The notes: generated by a model not told the origin, from the letters alone. A stretch of DNA of 64,000 nucleotides from Arthrobacter sp. OY3WO11 (GCF_001641125.1 NZ_LWLP01000001.1:1698282-1762281); one strand, 5' to 3'; positions 33,532 to 43,648 are shown, counted from the first letter of the stretch. Translations and numbers: made by a program.

Positions 33532-33570
33532 TCCGTACACCACCACACATTTCTAGACAGAGGGGTTCAC

Positions 33571-34407
<837 letters not shown>

Positions 34408-34419
34408 CCGAAACTTCAA

Positions 34420-34450
34420 GGGGGTGGCCACTTCGGTGGCCGCCCCTTTT
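34420..34450 (+). terminator. Terminator after tsf
   Basis: GGGGTGGCCAC-TTCG-GTGGCCGCCCC followed by TTTT. It is the classical stem with a TTCG tetraloop and one G-C bulge mismatch. Confidence 0.88.
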
Positions 34451-34548
34451 GCATGCGCGGGGGGCGCCCCGAACGGGACAGGCCCCCAATAGGACCTTTG
34501 GCCGCGCAGCAGGATAACCTTTTTAGAGTCCACCAACGGGAAGGCATC

Positions 34549-35286
34549 ATGGAAGCCGTCAACACTGTAATCCAGCCAGAGAAAAGCCGACGCCGGGTCC
34601 TCTTGAAGCTCTCCGGTGAAGTCTTTGGCGGCGGAAAGCTGGGCGTTGACCCCGAGACCGTCCGCGACGTCGCCAAGCAGATCGCCGCAGCCGTCCCCCA
34701 GGTGGAGGTGGCCATCGTCGTCGGCGGCGGCAACTTCTTCCGCGGTGCGGAGCTCTCCCAGAGCGGGATGGACCGTTCCCGCGCGGACTACATGGGCATG
34801 CTCGGCACCGTGATGAACTGCCTTGCCCTGCAGGACTTCCTGGAGCAGGCCGGCGTCGAAACCCGGGTCCAGAGCGCCATCACCATGGGGCAGGTCGCCG
34901 AGGCTTACATTCCCCGCCGCGCCATCCGCCACATGGAAAAGGGCCGCGTGGTCATCTTCGGTGCCGGCGCGGGCCTGCCGTACTTCTCCACTGACACCGT
35001 CGCCGCCCAGCGGGCCCTCGAGGTCCACGCCGACGTCGTCCTGATGGCCAAGAGCGGCGTGGACGCCGTCTACACCGCCGACCCCAAAAAGGACCCCACC
35101 GCCGAGCGGCTGGAAACCCTCAGCTACGATGACGCCCTCCGCCGCGACATCCGGGTCATGGACCAGACCGCAATGACCATGTGCAAGGACAACGACCTTT
35201 CCATGGTGGTCTTCGGCATGGAAGGCGAAGGCAACGTCACCAGGGCCATCCTCGGCGAAAAGCTGGGCACGCTGGTCACTACCTAG
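34549..35286 (+). CDS. pyrH: UMP kinase
   Basis: A 245-residue amino-acid-kinase-fold enzyme that phosphorylates UMP to [17 protein letters not shown] is the phosphate loop region, [15 protein letters not shown] and [17 protein letters not shown] the substrate loops, and [17 protein letters not shown] the ATP-binding segment. ATG 34549 follows GGGAAGG. It is separated from tsf by a terminator, with a possible -10 TAACCT around 34515, so it may be transcribed separately with frr and cdsA. Confidence 0.97.
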   Translation: MEAVNTVIQPEKSRRRVLLKLSGEVFGGGKLGVDPETVRDVAKQIAAAVPQVEVAIVVGGGNFFRGAELSQSGMDRSRADYMGMLGTVMNCLALQDFLEQAGVETRVQSAITMGQVAEAYIPRRAIRHMEKGRVVIFGAGAGLPYFSTDTVAAQRALEVHADVVLMAKSGVDAVYTADPKKDPTAERLETLSYDDALRRDIRVMDQTAMTMCKDNDLSMVVFGMEGEGNVTRAILGEKLGTLVTT

Positions 35287-35414
35287 CTGCGGCTAGGATG
35301 ATTTCAGGACTGTTCCGTCCCTGCCCCCGCGGGCGGGGACGGGCCGGCATCAAAGAACCACGTTTGTGCATGGACCCGGCGCCCCGGACTGCACCAGAAT
35401 CGTCAGGAGAGACC

Positions 35415-35972
35415 GTGATCGAAGAAACCTTGCTCGAAGCCGAAGAAAAGATGGACAAGGCCGTAGAGGTAGCCAAGGAAGACTTCGCTTCCGTCCGCAC
35501 CGGGCGTGCCAACCCGGGCCTGTACAACAAGGTCCTGGTGGAGTACTACGGGTCACCCACCCCTCTGCAGCAGCTTGCCTCGTTCGCCATCCCGGACGCC
35601 CGCACCATCCTCATCACGCCCTTCGACAAGACGGCGCTGCGCGACATCGAACGTGCGCTTAGTGATTCCGAGGTCGGTGCCAACCCGTCCAACGACGGCA
35701 ACGTCATCCGGATCACCATCCCGGAACTGACGAAGGAACGCCGCAAGGAATACGTCAAGATCGTCAAGACCAAGGGCGAGGACGCCAAGGTCTCCATCCG
35801 CAACATCCGCCGCAAGGCCAAGGAAACCCTGGACCGCCTGGTCAAGGACGGCGAAGCCGGCGAAGACGAAGGCACCCGGGCCGAAAAGGAACTGGACAGC
35901 CTCACCAAGGCGCATGTGGACGGCATCGATGAGCTGCTCAAGCGCAAGGAAGCAGAGCTGCTCGAAGTCTGA
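35415..35972 (+). CDS. frr: Ribosome recycling factor
   Basis: A 185-residue RRF, the usual length. It contains [40 protein letters not shown] and the conserved C-terminal helix [24 protein letters not shown]. Together with EF-G it splits post-termination ribosomes. GTG 35415 has AGGAGAG upstream. The stop overlaps the cdsA start by one base. Confidence 0.98.
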   Translation: MIEETLLEAEEKMDKAVEVAKEDFASVRTGRANPGLYNKVLVEYYGSPTPLQQLASFAIPDARTILITPFDKTALRDIERALSDSEVGANPSNDGNVIRITIPELTKERRKEYVKIVKTKGEDAKVSIRNIRRKAKETLDRLVKDGEAGEDEGTRAEKELDSLTKAHVDGIDELLKRKEAELLEV

Positions 35973-36895
35973 TGGGCCAGGCAGATCAGGCCCCGGCACC
36001 CAGGGCGCGCATACGGGGGAAGCAGCCCAGGAGCAACCCGACGCCGAAGGCAGGGAGGAACCTCCCTGCCGCCGTCGTGGTGGGCCTGGCCATGCTCTTC
36101 GCCGTACTGGGCGGACTGCTGCTGCTCCCGCTTGCCTTCGTTGCGGTCACCACCACCTTCGCCATTTTCGGCGTGTGGGAGATCTACCGCGCACTGGAGG
36201 CCAACGGCACCAGGATGCCCATCATCCCGGTCATGACCGGGACGGTGGCCATGCCTTTCGCCGCCTATCTCGGAGGCATTGAGAGCCTCCTCTTCGCGAT
36301 GCTGCTGAGCTCAGTGGCCGTGCTTTTGTGGCGGTCCATCGAAAGTGCGGCAGGTTCGGCCAACAGCATCTTCGCCGGCGTCTTCACGCTCGGCTGGGTG
36401 CCGTTCTTCATCAGCTTCGCGGTCCTTCCGCTGCACGCGGCCGGCGGTGCAACGCCGCTGGGCCTCTGGCCGGGCGGAACGGTTCCCCACGGCGCGTGGC
36501 AGGTGGCCGTGATGCTCCTGCTGGTGGTCTCCAACGACACCTTCGGATACCTGGTGGGCGCATCCCTGGGCAAGCACCCCATGGCGCCCAAGATCAGTCC
36601 CAAGAAGTCTTGGGAAGGATTCGCCGGCTCCATTGGCGGAGCCATGCTCATTGGAATCCTGGCCTGCCTTTTTGTGCTGGACCAGCCCTGGTGGGTGGGT
36701 GTCGTGCTGGCGGTCGGCCTGGTGGCGGCTTCCACGGCAGGCGACCTGGCGGAGTCCATGGTCAAACGCGAACTGGGCATCAAGGACATGAGCAGCATCC
36801 TGCCGGGGCACGGGGGAGTCATGGACAGGCTCGACTCGATCGTGTTCGCGTCCCCGGCCGCGTTCATCTTGTACGGACTGGTGTCCGGCGCCTGA
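35972..36895 (+). CDS. cdsA: Phosphatidate cytidylyltransferase
   Basis: A 307-residue membrane enzyme making CDP-diacylglycerol, the precursor used by CDP-alcohol phosphatidyltransferases such as the one at 27158. About eight helices follow a basic N-terminus of 30 residues. The family signature S-x3-KR-...-HGGVMDRLDS is seen in ESMVKRELGIKDMSSILPGHGGVMDRLDSI. The start overlaps the frr stop, so the two are translationally coupled. Confidence 0.96.
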   Translation: MGQADQAPAPRARIRGKQPRSNPTPKAGRNLPAAVVVGLAMLFAVLGGLLLLPLAFVAVTTTFAIFGVWEIYRALEANGTRMPIIPVMTGTVAMPFAAYLGGIESLLFAMLLSSVAVLLWRSIESAAGSANSIFAGVFTLGWVPFFISFAVLPLHAAGGATPLGLWPGGTVPHGAWQVAVMLLLVVSNDTFGYLVGASLGKHPMAPKISPKKSWEGFAGSIGGAMLIGILACLFVLDQPWWVGVVLAVGLVAASTAGDLAESMVKRELGIKDMSSILPGHGGVMDRLDSIVFASPAAFILYGLVSGA

Positions 36896-36983
36896 CACAA
36901 ACCCTGCCGGACCTGCAGAGAACCCCCGGCACAAATAAGCTGGTGCAGAAGCACTACCGCTGAAGAGCATTGAAGGAAGCAAA

Positions 36984-37568
36984 GTGGCATTGGACATTCA
37001 TCGGCAGATCCCTGCGTCCTTTGAGCGCGTCCAGCGCGGTGAGTATGGCTACAACGCCAAACAGGTGGACCAGTTCCTGCAGCAGGCGCGGGTATCGCTG
37101 GAGACCCCGGAATCAGCGCCGCAGCCCATCAACAGCGCGGATGTGCGGGCTGTCTCCTTCGACCCCGTCAAAGGCGGATATTCCGCCGCCATCGTGGACG
37201 CCGCCCTGGACCGGCTCGAGGATGCCTTCGCACGCCGGGAACGGGATGAGCTGATCGCTGCCAGCGGCGAGGAAGCCTGGCTGCGCGAGATCGGACACCT
37301 CTCGGGCATCCTGCGCGGCCGCCTGCACCGGCCGGACGGCGACCGCTTCCGCCGCCCCGCCAAGAACAAGGCCCGCAGCTACAACACGGCCGACGTCGAC
37401 CGGCTGTGCCGTGAACTCATCGCCTACCTTGAGCAGGACAAGCCGCTCAGCGTGGACAGCGTCCGCCGGGCCGTCTTCCGCCCCGCAGTGGGCCGCGACG
37501 GGTACGAGGAAGCCCAGGTGGACGCCTTCCTGGACCGGGTCGTCGAGCTCATGGCTGCCATCGACTGA
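36984..37568 (+). CDS. DivIVA-motif repeat protein
   Basis: A 194-residue soluble protein built from four copies of a short DivIVA-type motif (GY-x4-VD-x2-L): YGYNAKQVDQFLQQAR near residue 21, GGYSAAIVDAALDRLEDAF near 64, RSYNTADVDRLCRELIAYL near 132, and DGYEEAQVDAFLDRVVELM near 173. There is no long coiled coil, so it is not the main polar-growth DivIVA. GTG 36984 follows GAAGGA. It lies where the conserved cdsA-to-dxr order is interrupted. A role in cell envelope or division is plausible but unproven. Confidence 0.82.
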   Translation: MALDIHRQIPASFERVQRGEYGYNAKQVDQFLQQARVSLETPESAPQPINSADVRAVSFDPVKGGYSAAIVDAALDRLEDAFARRERDELIAASGEEAWLREIGHLSGILRGRLHRPDGDRFRRPAKNKARSYNTADVDRLCRELIAYLEQDKPLSVDSVRRAVFRPAVGRDGYEEAQVDAFLDRVVELMAAID

Positions 37569-37590
37569 TTCTGCCTGTATGGGCCCGGCC

Positions 37591-39057
37591 TCAACGTTCG
37601 GTGGCCAGCGGCCGCTCGGGGGTATGCAGCCGGGTCATCACTTTCGACATGGTTTTCGGGACCCGCTGCGACGTTGCGCGGGACACGATGACCATCACCG
37701 CAAAGGCCGCGGGAACCGTCCACGCCGCCGGCTGCGCCAGCCAGCCGGGCGTGCTGGCGGCCCCGGCCAGGGCTCCGGCGATCATTGCCCCGCCGCACAG
37801 GACCCCGCCGGTCAGCATGCCGGCGATCGCGCCGGCATCGGTCAGCCCGCGCCACCAGATGCCCAGCAGCAACACCGGGCAGACCGTTGACGCGGTGAAC
37901 GCGAACACCAGCCCGACGCTCCCGGCCAGGGCGAACGAGTCAGTCATGAAGGCAAAGCCCAGCGGCACCACGGCGGAAATGACGGCTGCCAGCCGGAAGC
38001 TGCCCACGCTTGCCCCCAGGACGTCCTGGCTGATCACGCCGGCCAGGGAAACCACCAGCCCCGACGTTGTGGACAGGAACGCGGCGAACGCTCCCGCCAC
38101 CACCAGTGCGGACAACAGGTCACCCGCCGTTCCGCCCACCAGTTCCCCCGGGAGCAGCAGCACCATGGCGTCCGCCTGGCCCGCAGTCGCCAGGCCGGGA
38201 GCGAACATCCGTCCCACCAGCCCGTAAGCCGTAGGGAACAGGTAGAACACGGACAGCAGGCCCAGGACAATCAGCGTGGTGCGGCGGGCGGACTGCCCGT
38301 CCGGGTTGGTGTAGAAGCGCACCAAAACGTGCGGCAGGCCCAGGGTTCCGAACAGCAGAGCCACCAGGAGTGACACGTTCTGGTAGAGCCCGGCAGGGGG
38401 CGCGCCCGTGGGGTTGACCGACGGCGGCGCCAGCGCGGCGGTCCCGCTTCCGGCAAGGACAAAGATGATGAACAGGATGGGCACGGCCAAGGCCGTGAGT
38501 TTCAGCCAATACTGGAACGCCTGGACGAACGTGATGGAGCGCATGCCTCCCGCTACCACGGTGAGGCAAACCACGATCACCACCGCCACCGACCCCACCC
38601 AGGACGGCAGGCCCGTAGTGATGCGGATGGTGAGGGCAGCACCATGGAGCTGGGGCACGATATACAGCCAGCCCACCAGCACCACCACCAGGCTGGTCAC
38701 TTTGCGCACCGGCAGGGAATCAAGCCTGGCCTCGGTGAAATCGGGAATGGTGTAGGCCCCGGACCGCCGCAGCGGAGCCGCGACGAACAGCAACAGCATC
38801 AGGTACCCGGCCGTGTACCCCACCGGAAACCACAGCGCATCCGTTCCGGACAGCAGGATCAGGCCCGCAACGCCCAGGAAGCTGGCGGCGGAAAGGTACT
38901 CGCCGCCAATTGCCGAGGCGTTCCACCACGGCCGGACCGTCCTGGAGGCAACATAGAAGTCACCCGTGGTCCGTGAAATCCGCAGGCCGTAGAAACCGAT
39001 GACTGCGGTGGCTACGGACACCCCTACCAGGGCAGCTATGGCCACGCCCGGGTTCAC
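37591..39057 (-). CDS. Sodium:solute symporter, acetate-type (module 1)
   Basis: A 488-residue, about 13-helix SSS protein. DFYVASRTVRPWWNASAIGGEYLSAASFLGVAGLI and LGLPHVLVRFYTNPDGQSARRT match the cation/acetate (ActP, MctC) branch, which imports short monocarboxylates with sodium. GTG 39057 has AGGA upstream. It is the last gene of a minus-strand set (histidine kinase, LytTR regulator, small membrane protein, symporter). It is a distinct paralogue of the symporter at 41951. Acetate, pyruvate or propionate are candidate substrates. Confidence 0.9.
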   Translation of the reverse strand: MNPGVAIAALVGVSVATAVIGFYGLRISRTTGDFYVASRTVRPWWNASAIGGEYLSAASFLGVAGLILLSGTDALWFPVGYTAGYLMLLLFVAAPLRRSGAYTIPDFTEARLDSLPVRKVTSLVVVLVGWLYIVPQLHGAALTIRITTGLPSWVGSVAVVIVVCLTVVAGGMRSITFVQAFQYWLKLTALAVPILFIIFVLAGSGTAALAPPSVNPTGAPPAGLYQNVSLLVALLFGTLGLPHVLVRFYTNPDGQSARRTTLIVLGLLSVFYLFPTAYGLVGRMFAPGLATAGQADAMVLLLPGELVGGTAGDLLSALVVAGAFAAFLSTTSGLVVSLAGVISQDVLGASVGSFRLAAVISAVVPLGFAFMTDSFALAGSVGLVFAFTASTVCPVLLLGIWWRGLTDAGAIAGMLTGGVLCGGAMIAGALAGAASTPGWLAQPAAWTVPAAFAVMVIVSRATSQRVPKTMSKVMTRLHTPERPLATER

Positions 39058-39064
39058 GGTATCC

Positions 39065-39415
39065 TCACCGGTCCTCGGCCAGGTCCCGGTAGCGCGCCTC
39101 ATTGCGCGCCGCCGTCCGGATGTACAGCCACGCGCTGAGCCCGATGACCGGATAGATGCCGGCTCCCAGCAGCAGCCAGGCGAACGGAATGCCGGCCACC
39201 CGGGTTTCCGCCAGGCCGGGGACGGCCGCGAGCAGCAGGGGGAAGGCGCAAAGGATCAGCAGGAACCCCGCGGCCACCACCAGGGCCAGCCGCAGCTGGG
39301 ACCTGATCAGGGACCTGACGAACACCTGGCCCACTTCCGAGTCCTGCGCCGCCTCCCTCGTCTCCTTGGCCGGACGCGCCGCAGTCCGCGGGGCCGTCAC
39401 GCGCACCCTGGTCAT
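39065..39415 (-). CDS. Small DUF485-like membrane partner of symporter 1
   Basis: A 116-residue protein with two membrane helices (LRLALVVAAGFLLILCAFPLLLAAVPGL and AWLLLGAGIYPVIGLSAWLYI) and basic ends. Its size, topology and position directly before an SSS symporter match the YjcH-type partner of ActP. It starts with a 4-base ATGA overlap with the response regulator stop, and its stop is 7 bases before the symporter start. Confidence 0.8.
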   Translation of the reverse strand: MTRVRVTAPRTAARPAKETREAAQDSEVGQVFVRSLIRSQLRLALVVAAGFLLILCAFPLLLAAVPGLAETRVAGIPFAWLLLGAGIYPVIGLSAWLYIRTAARNEARYRDLAEDR

Positions 39416-40128
39416 GTATTGGGCCTGATCCGGGTGGCCTCAAGCTTTTCCCGGACGGTGGGCAGGTGCCGCCTGCTGATGGGCAGGCCCGCGCCCGCCA
39501 CGGTGACGCTGGGGCCGTCTGCGGCGAGCTTCATCGAAGTCACGTGCTTGAGGGCCACCAGGTAGGACCGGTGCGTCCGGATGAACCCCGCATCCGCCCA
39601 CTGCTGTTCGAGGTCCGCAAGCGGAACCCTGATCAGGTAGCTGGCTTCGGCGGTGTGGAGCCTTGCGTAGTCCCCTTGTGCCTGGACGTAGGTCACGTCG
39701 TCGCGCCTGATCATCTTGGTGGTCCCGCCCAGGTCCACCGTGATCATCTCCGGGGCGGCGCCGCCGTCGCGCAGTTCACTGATGCGGCCCACGCAGCGTG
39801 ACAGGCGTTCCGCCCGCACGGGCTTAAGCAGGTAGTCCACCGCCGCGAGTTCGAAGGCGTCCAGTGCGTGGTCCTCGTCCGCCGTCACGAACACGACGGC
39901 GGGCGGACGGCTGCTCCCGGCGATGGCACGGGCAATGTCCAGGCCGGACACCGCCGGCATGTGGATGTCCAGGAAGACGGCGTCAACAGGAGCGGAGGCG
40001 AGCGCTTTCAGCGCATCGCTGCCGGAGGTGGCACGGAGAATTTTGCCCACGCGCTCGTCCTTGCCCAGCAGGAAGGCCAGTTCCTCAACGGCAGGCAGCT
40101 CATCATCCACGACGAGGACGTTAATCAT
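39412..40128 (-). CDS. LytTR-family response regulator
   Basis: A 238-residue regulator. The receiver domain (residues 1-115) has the acidic pair in VLVVDDELPA, the phosphoacceptor Asp in DAVFLDIHMPAVSG and the Lys in YLLKPVRAERL. The LytTR DNA-binding domain follows (TYVQAQGDYARLHT, FIRTHRSYLVALKHV, LPISRRHLPTVREKL). It pairs with the kinase encoded 66 bases upstream. Regulators of this class (BtsR, YpdB) control carboxylate uptake, which fits the two flanking symporter modules. Confidence 0.93.
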   Translation of the reverse strand: MINVLVVDDELPAVEELAFLLGKDERVGKILRATSGSDALKALASAPVDAVFLDIHMPAVSGLDIARAIAGSSRPPAVVFVTADEDHALDAFELAAVDYLLKPVRAERLSRCVGRISELRDGGAAPEMITVDLGGTTKMIRRDDVTYVQAQGDYARLHTAEASYLIRVPLADLEQQWADAGFIRTHRSYLVALKHVTSMKLAADGPSVTVAGAGLPISRRHLPTVREKLEATRIRPNT

Positions 40129-40194
40129 GCTCCTAGGGTAGCTTTCCGGAGCAGGGGCGAGGCGCCGGCGGTGCTCACCACAGTCCCGGCCAAG

Positions 40195-41391
40195 TCATGC
40201 ATCGTGCCCGGGCTGGGACTTGGGGACCCGCATGGTGATCAGGGTTCCCTCGCCGGGCGCGGTCTCAATGACCAGCCCGTGGTCGTTGCCGTACACCTGG
40301 CGGAGGCGGGCATCGACGTTGCGCAGGCCCACATGCTCGCCGTCTGTGTGGCCGGCCAGCATGGACTGCAGCTGCTCCGGATCCATGCCCACTCCGTCGT
40401 CCTCGATGGTCACCTCGGCGAAAGCGCCGGCGTCGTTGGCGGTGATACTGATGTGTCCCGGCCCCTCCTTGGCCTCGAGCCCGTGCCGGACCGCGTTCTC
40501 CACCAGCGGCTGCAGGCTCAGGAACGGGATAACGGTGCTGAGCACTTCCGGTGCCACCCGCAGGCTGACCTGCACCCGTTCACCGAACCGGGCCCGTTCC
40601 AGCAGCAGGTACCGGTCGATGCAGCGGAGTTCCTCCGCGAGCGTGGTGAAGTCCCCGTGCCGCCGGAACGAATACCGGGTGAAGTCGGCGAACTCGACCA
40701 CCAGCTCCCGGGCGCGGGCTGGGTCCGTGTTGATGAAGGATGCGATGGCATTGAGCGAGTTGTAGATGAAATGCGGGCTGATCTGCGCGCGCAGGGCCCG
40801 CACCTCGGCCTCCATCAGCTGAGTGCGGGAGGCGTCCAGCTCCGCGAGTTCCACCTGCACGGCCACCCAGTCCGCCACTTCGCTGGTGGCCCTGACCAGC
40901 CCCGCGCCGGCGGAGGGAGCGAAGGCGGCGACGGCGCCCACCACCCGGGTGCCGGCACGCACCGGTGCAATCACGGCGGCGAGCGGGCCGCCGGTGGCCT
41001 CCGTGGCGGCCCCTGCCTCCCCGGCGGGAAGGACAGCTGTCCGGCCGCTCGCCAGGACTCCGGCAGCAAGATCCATCATCCGCGGCTTCAGGTCCTCGCC
41101 GGCACCGTCCCACGCCAGTACTCCGGAGGTGTCCATGATGGCCAGGGCGTCACAGCCCAGCAGGGTGCGCAGCTGGCGGCTGGCCTTGGCAGCCCCGGCG
41201 GGGTTGAGGCCCCGGCGCAGGTGCTGGCCTGCCTGGGAAGCGGCATGCAGGGTGTGGTAGGTGGCGCGTTCCGCATCGGTGCCCAGGTCGCGGAAGGACC
41301 GGAGCACCTTGAGCCCCACGCCGACGACGACGGCAATGGCCATGGCGATGACGGCCACGGCCGCGGCGGTCAGGAGGGGGGAGTCCGGCAT
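40195..41391 (-). CDS. LytS-type sensor histidine kinase
   Basis: A 398-residue kinase with one N-terminal helix (residues 5-27), a GAF-like sensor region (about 60-190), the His-kinase motif LRAQISPHFIYNSLNAIASFIN, and an ATPase domain with LQPLVENAVRHGL and EDDGVGMD. It has only one membrane helix, unlike the multi-helix 5TM LytS/BtsS, so the signal may be cytoplasmic. A -10-like TACGCT (41404-41399) is seven bases before ATG 41391, pointing to a leaderless transcript. Confidence 0.92.
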   Translation of the reverse strand: MPDSPLLTAAAVAVIAMAIAVVVGVGLKVLRSFRDLGTDAERATYHTLHAASQAGQHLRRGLNPAGAAKASRQLRTLLGCDALAIMDTSGVLAWDGAGEDLKPRMMDLAAGVLASGRTAVLPAGEAGAATEATGGPLAAVIAPVRAGTRVVGAVAAFAPSAGAGLVRATSEVADWVAVQVELAELDASRTQLMEAEVRALRAQISPHFIYNSLNAIASFINTDPARARELVVEFADFTRYSFRRHGDFTTLAEELRCIDRYLLLERARFGERVQVSLRVAPEVLSTVIPFLSLQPLVENAVRHGLEAKEGPGHISITANDAGAFAEVTIEDDGVGMDPEQLQSMLAGHTDGEHVGLRNVDARLRQVYGNDHGLVIETAPGEGTLITMRVPKSQPGHDA

Positions 41392-41398
41392 GGTGCCC

Positions 41399-41404
41399 AG
41401 CGTA
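41399..41404 (-). promoter_or_regulatory. -10 element for a leaderless histidine kinase transcript
   Basis: TACGCT on the minus strand, seven bases upstream of ATG 41391, with no ribosome binding site between. Confidence 0.45.
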
Positions 41405-41490
41405 GCCGCGGGCGCCGTTTGTCGCAGCATCCCGACCGTTGAGCGCCCGCAGGCCTGCAGGCTCTGGAACTGGCGCGATGCAGCCCGCAG

Positions 41491-41506
41491 AGTGATTGCA
41501 GTCACA
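41491..41506. promoter_or_regulatory. CRP/GlxR-like site at the actP promoter
   Basis: AGTGA-TTGCAG-TCACA matches the TGTGA-N6-TCACA consensus of CRP/GlxR proteins at nine of ten positions. It lies 68 bases upstream of the plus-strand DUF485 gene and in the divergent region shared with the kinase. Confidence 0.6.
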
Positions 41507-41573
41507 TTTGCGGTATCCCGTCTTCCGGGCCTGCCGTTGGGTGTGTTCAGGCAAGTCTCAACGAGGAGGAACG

Positions 41574-41954
41574 ATGGGTAACGATGCCCACACTCCGGAC
41601 GCAGCGGCGTCCGTGGACTTCGAGCAGGTCCAGTCGACGGAGCAGTTCAAGGAACTGCGCAAGCGTCACCGCAGCTTTGTCTTCCCCATGGCAGTCGCAT
41701 TCCTGCTGTGGTACTTCGCATATGTCCTGCTCGCCGACTATGCCGTGGACTTCATGTCCACCAAGGTCTGGGGCAACATCAACGTGGGCCTGATCCTCGG
41801 CCTGCTCCAGTTCGTCTCCACGTTCGCCATCACCGGCTGGTATGTCCACTACTCCAACAAGCGCCTCGACCCCATCGCCAAGGAGATCCGGGACGAAATC
41901 GAGGGCCACGAATTCGATAAGCACGGAAACCGAGTAGGCGGAGTCACCAAATGA
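41574..41954 (+). CDS. DUF485 membrane protein (YjcH-like)
   Basis: A 126-residue protein. After an acidic N-terminus comes the DUF485 core FKELRKRHRSFVFPMAVAFLLWYFAYVLLADYAVDFMSTKVWGNINVGLILGLLQFVSTFAITGWYVHYSNKRLDPIA with two helices. Proteins of this family are encoded with ActP-type acetate permeases and are thought to assist them. GAGGAGGA gives a strong ribosome binding site before ATG 41574. The stop overlaps the actP start (ATGA). Confidence 0.92.
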   Translation: MGNDAHTPDAAASVDFEQVQSTEQFKELRKRHRSFVFPMAVAFLLWYFAYVLLADYAVDFMSTKVWGNINVGLILGLLQFVSTFAITGWYVHYSNKRLDPIAKEIRDEIEGHEFDKHGNRVGGVTK

Positions 41955-43567
41955 TCAATATCGCAACAGCGGTGGACGTGGCCGCCCTCAAGGAAACCAC
42001 GCTGCTCAACATGGGCATCTTCGGCATCTTCGTGGCCGTCACCATGGTGATAGTGCTCCGCGCCAGCCGGAACAACAAGACCGCCGCGGACTACTACGCC
42101 GCCGGCCGGTCCTTCACCGGCTCGCAGAACGGCACCGCCATCGCCGGCGACTACCTCTCCGCAGCCTCCTTCCTGGGCATCACCGGCGCCATCGCCATCA
42201 ACGGCTATGACGGCTTCATGTACTCCATCGGCTTCCTGGTGGCCTGGCTCGTGGCGCTCCTGCTCGTGGCCGAGCTCCTGCGCAACACCGGCAAGTTCAC
42301 TATGGCCGATGTGCTGTCCTTCCGGCTGAAGCAGCGGCCCGTCCGCATCGCCGCCGCCATCTCCACCCTCGCCGTTTGCTTCTTCTACCTCCTGGCCCAG
42401 ATGGCAGGAGCAGGCAGCCTGATCTCCCTGCTCCTTGGCATCAGCGACTGGGGCGGACAGGCCCTGGTGATTATCGTCGTCGGCGCCCTGATGATCATGT
42501 ACGTCCTGATCGGCGGCATGAAGGGCACCACCTGGGTGCAGATCATCAAGGCCATCCTGCTCATCGCAGGCGCAGCCGTCATGACCATATGGGTCCTGGC
42601 CATCTACGGCTTCAACCTCTCCAGCCTCCTGGGCGCCGCAGTGGAGACGGCCAACAACCCGGCTGTCCTGAATCCCGGCCTGCAGTACGGCAAGACGGAA
42701 ACCTCGAAGATCGACTTCATGTCGCTCGGCCTCGCCCTGGTCCTGGGCACCGCAGCGCTGCCGCACGTACTCATGCGCTTCTACACGGTCCCCACGGCCA
42801 AGGAAGCCCGGAAGTCCGTGGTGTGGTCCATCTGGCTGATCGGCCTGTTCTACCTCTTCACCCTGGTGCTTGGTTACGGTGCAGCTGCACTGGTTGGCGC
42901 CGAAACCATCAAGACTGCACCGGGCGGCGTGAACTCGGCTGCCCCGCTGCTGGCCTTCTACCTGGGCGGGCCGCTGCTGCTGGGCTTCATCTCGGCCGTG
43001 GCCTTCGCCACCATCCTCGCCGTTGTGGCCGGCCTGACCATCACCGCCGCGGCATCGTTTGCCCATGACATCTACGCCAGCGTCATCTCCAAGGGCAAGG
43101 CCGACGCCGACACTGAGGTGAAGGTGGCCCGGCGCACCGTTGTGGTCATCGGCGTCCTGGCCATCCTGGGCGGCATCCTTGCCAACGGACAGAACGTGGC
43201 GTTCCTCGTGGCGCTCGCATTCGCCGTCGCCGCCTCCGCCAACCTGCCCACGATCGTCTACTCCCTGTTCTGGCGGAAGTTCACCACCCAGGGTGCAGTC
43301 TGGAGCATGTACGGCGGCCTGGGTTCCGCGATCATCCTGATCATCTTCTCGCCGGTGGTTTCCGGCGGAGCAACATCCATGATCAAGGACGCCAACTTCG
43401 CACTCTTCCCGCTGAGCAACCCGGGCATCGTGTCCATTCCCCTGGCCTTCTTCCTGGGCTGGCTCGGAACGACGCTCGACAAGAATCGGGAGGACACAGC
43501 CAAGCAGGCCGAAATGGAAGTCCGCTCCCTTACAGGGGTGGGTGCCGAAAAGGCCGTCGACCACTGA
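41951..43567 (+). CDS. actP: Cation/acetate symporter ActP (module 2)
   Basis: A 538-residue, 13-helix sodium:solute symporter. NKTAADYYAAGRSFTGSQNGTAIAGDYLSAASFLGITGAI is the ActP signature, and GTAALPHVLMRFYTVPTAKEARKSV is shared with MctC-type monocarboxylate transporters. It should import acetate, propionate or pyruvate. It is coupled to the DUF485 gene by an ATGA overlap and followed by a strong terminator. The LytS/LytTR pair and a CRP-like site upstream suggest control by carboxylate availability and cAMP. Confidence 0.95.
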   Translation: MINIATAVDVAALKETTLLNMGIFGIFVAVTMVIVLRASRNNKTAADYYAAGRSFTGSQNGTAIAGDYLSAASFLGITGAIAINGYDGFMYSIGFLVAWLVALLLVAELLRNTGKFTMADVLSFRLKQRPVRIAAAISTLAVCFFYLLAQMAGAGSLISLLLGISDWGGQALVIIVVGALMIMYVLIGGMKGTTWVQIIKAILLIAGAAVMTIWVLAIYGFNLSSLLGAAVETANNPAVLNPGLQYGKTETSKIDFMSLGLALVLGTAALPHVLMRFYTVPTAKEARKSVVWSIWLIGLFYLFTLVLGYGAAALVGAETIKTAPGGVNSAAPLLAFYLGGPLLLGFISAVAFATILAVVAGLTITAAASFAHDIYASVISKGKADADTEVKVARRTVVVIGVLAILGGILANGQNVAFLVALAFAVAASANLPTIVYSLFWRKFTTQGAVWSMYGGLGSAIILIIFSPVVSGGATSMIKDANFALFPLSNPGIVSIPLAFFLGWLGTTLDKNREDTAKQAEMEVRSLTGVGAEKAVDH

Positions 43568-43589
43568 CCTGACGGCATCAACAGCAAAG

Positions 43590-43629
43590 AGCCTCCGCAC
43601 CGGGAAGCAGTACCCGGTGCGGAGGCTTT
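43590..43629 (+). terminator. Terminator after actP
   Basis: AGCCTCCGCACCGGG (43590-43604) and its exact complement (43613-43627) with an 8-base loop, followed by TTG. Confidence 0.85.
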
Positions 43630-43648
43630 GTTGTGCTGCCGGCCGGGG

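Noticed and set aside
39868..41442. 524-residue plus-strand frame over the two-component genes
   Set aside because: The minus strand encodes complete LytTR and LytS proteins with all motifs; the plus frame shows none.
41849..43600. 583-residue minus-strand frame over actP
   Set aside because: Mirror of the ActP coding frame; His/Glu/Gly-rich without a domain.
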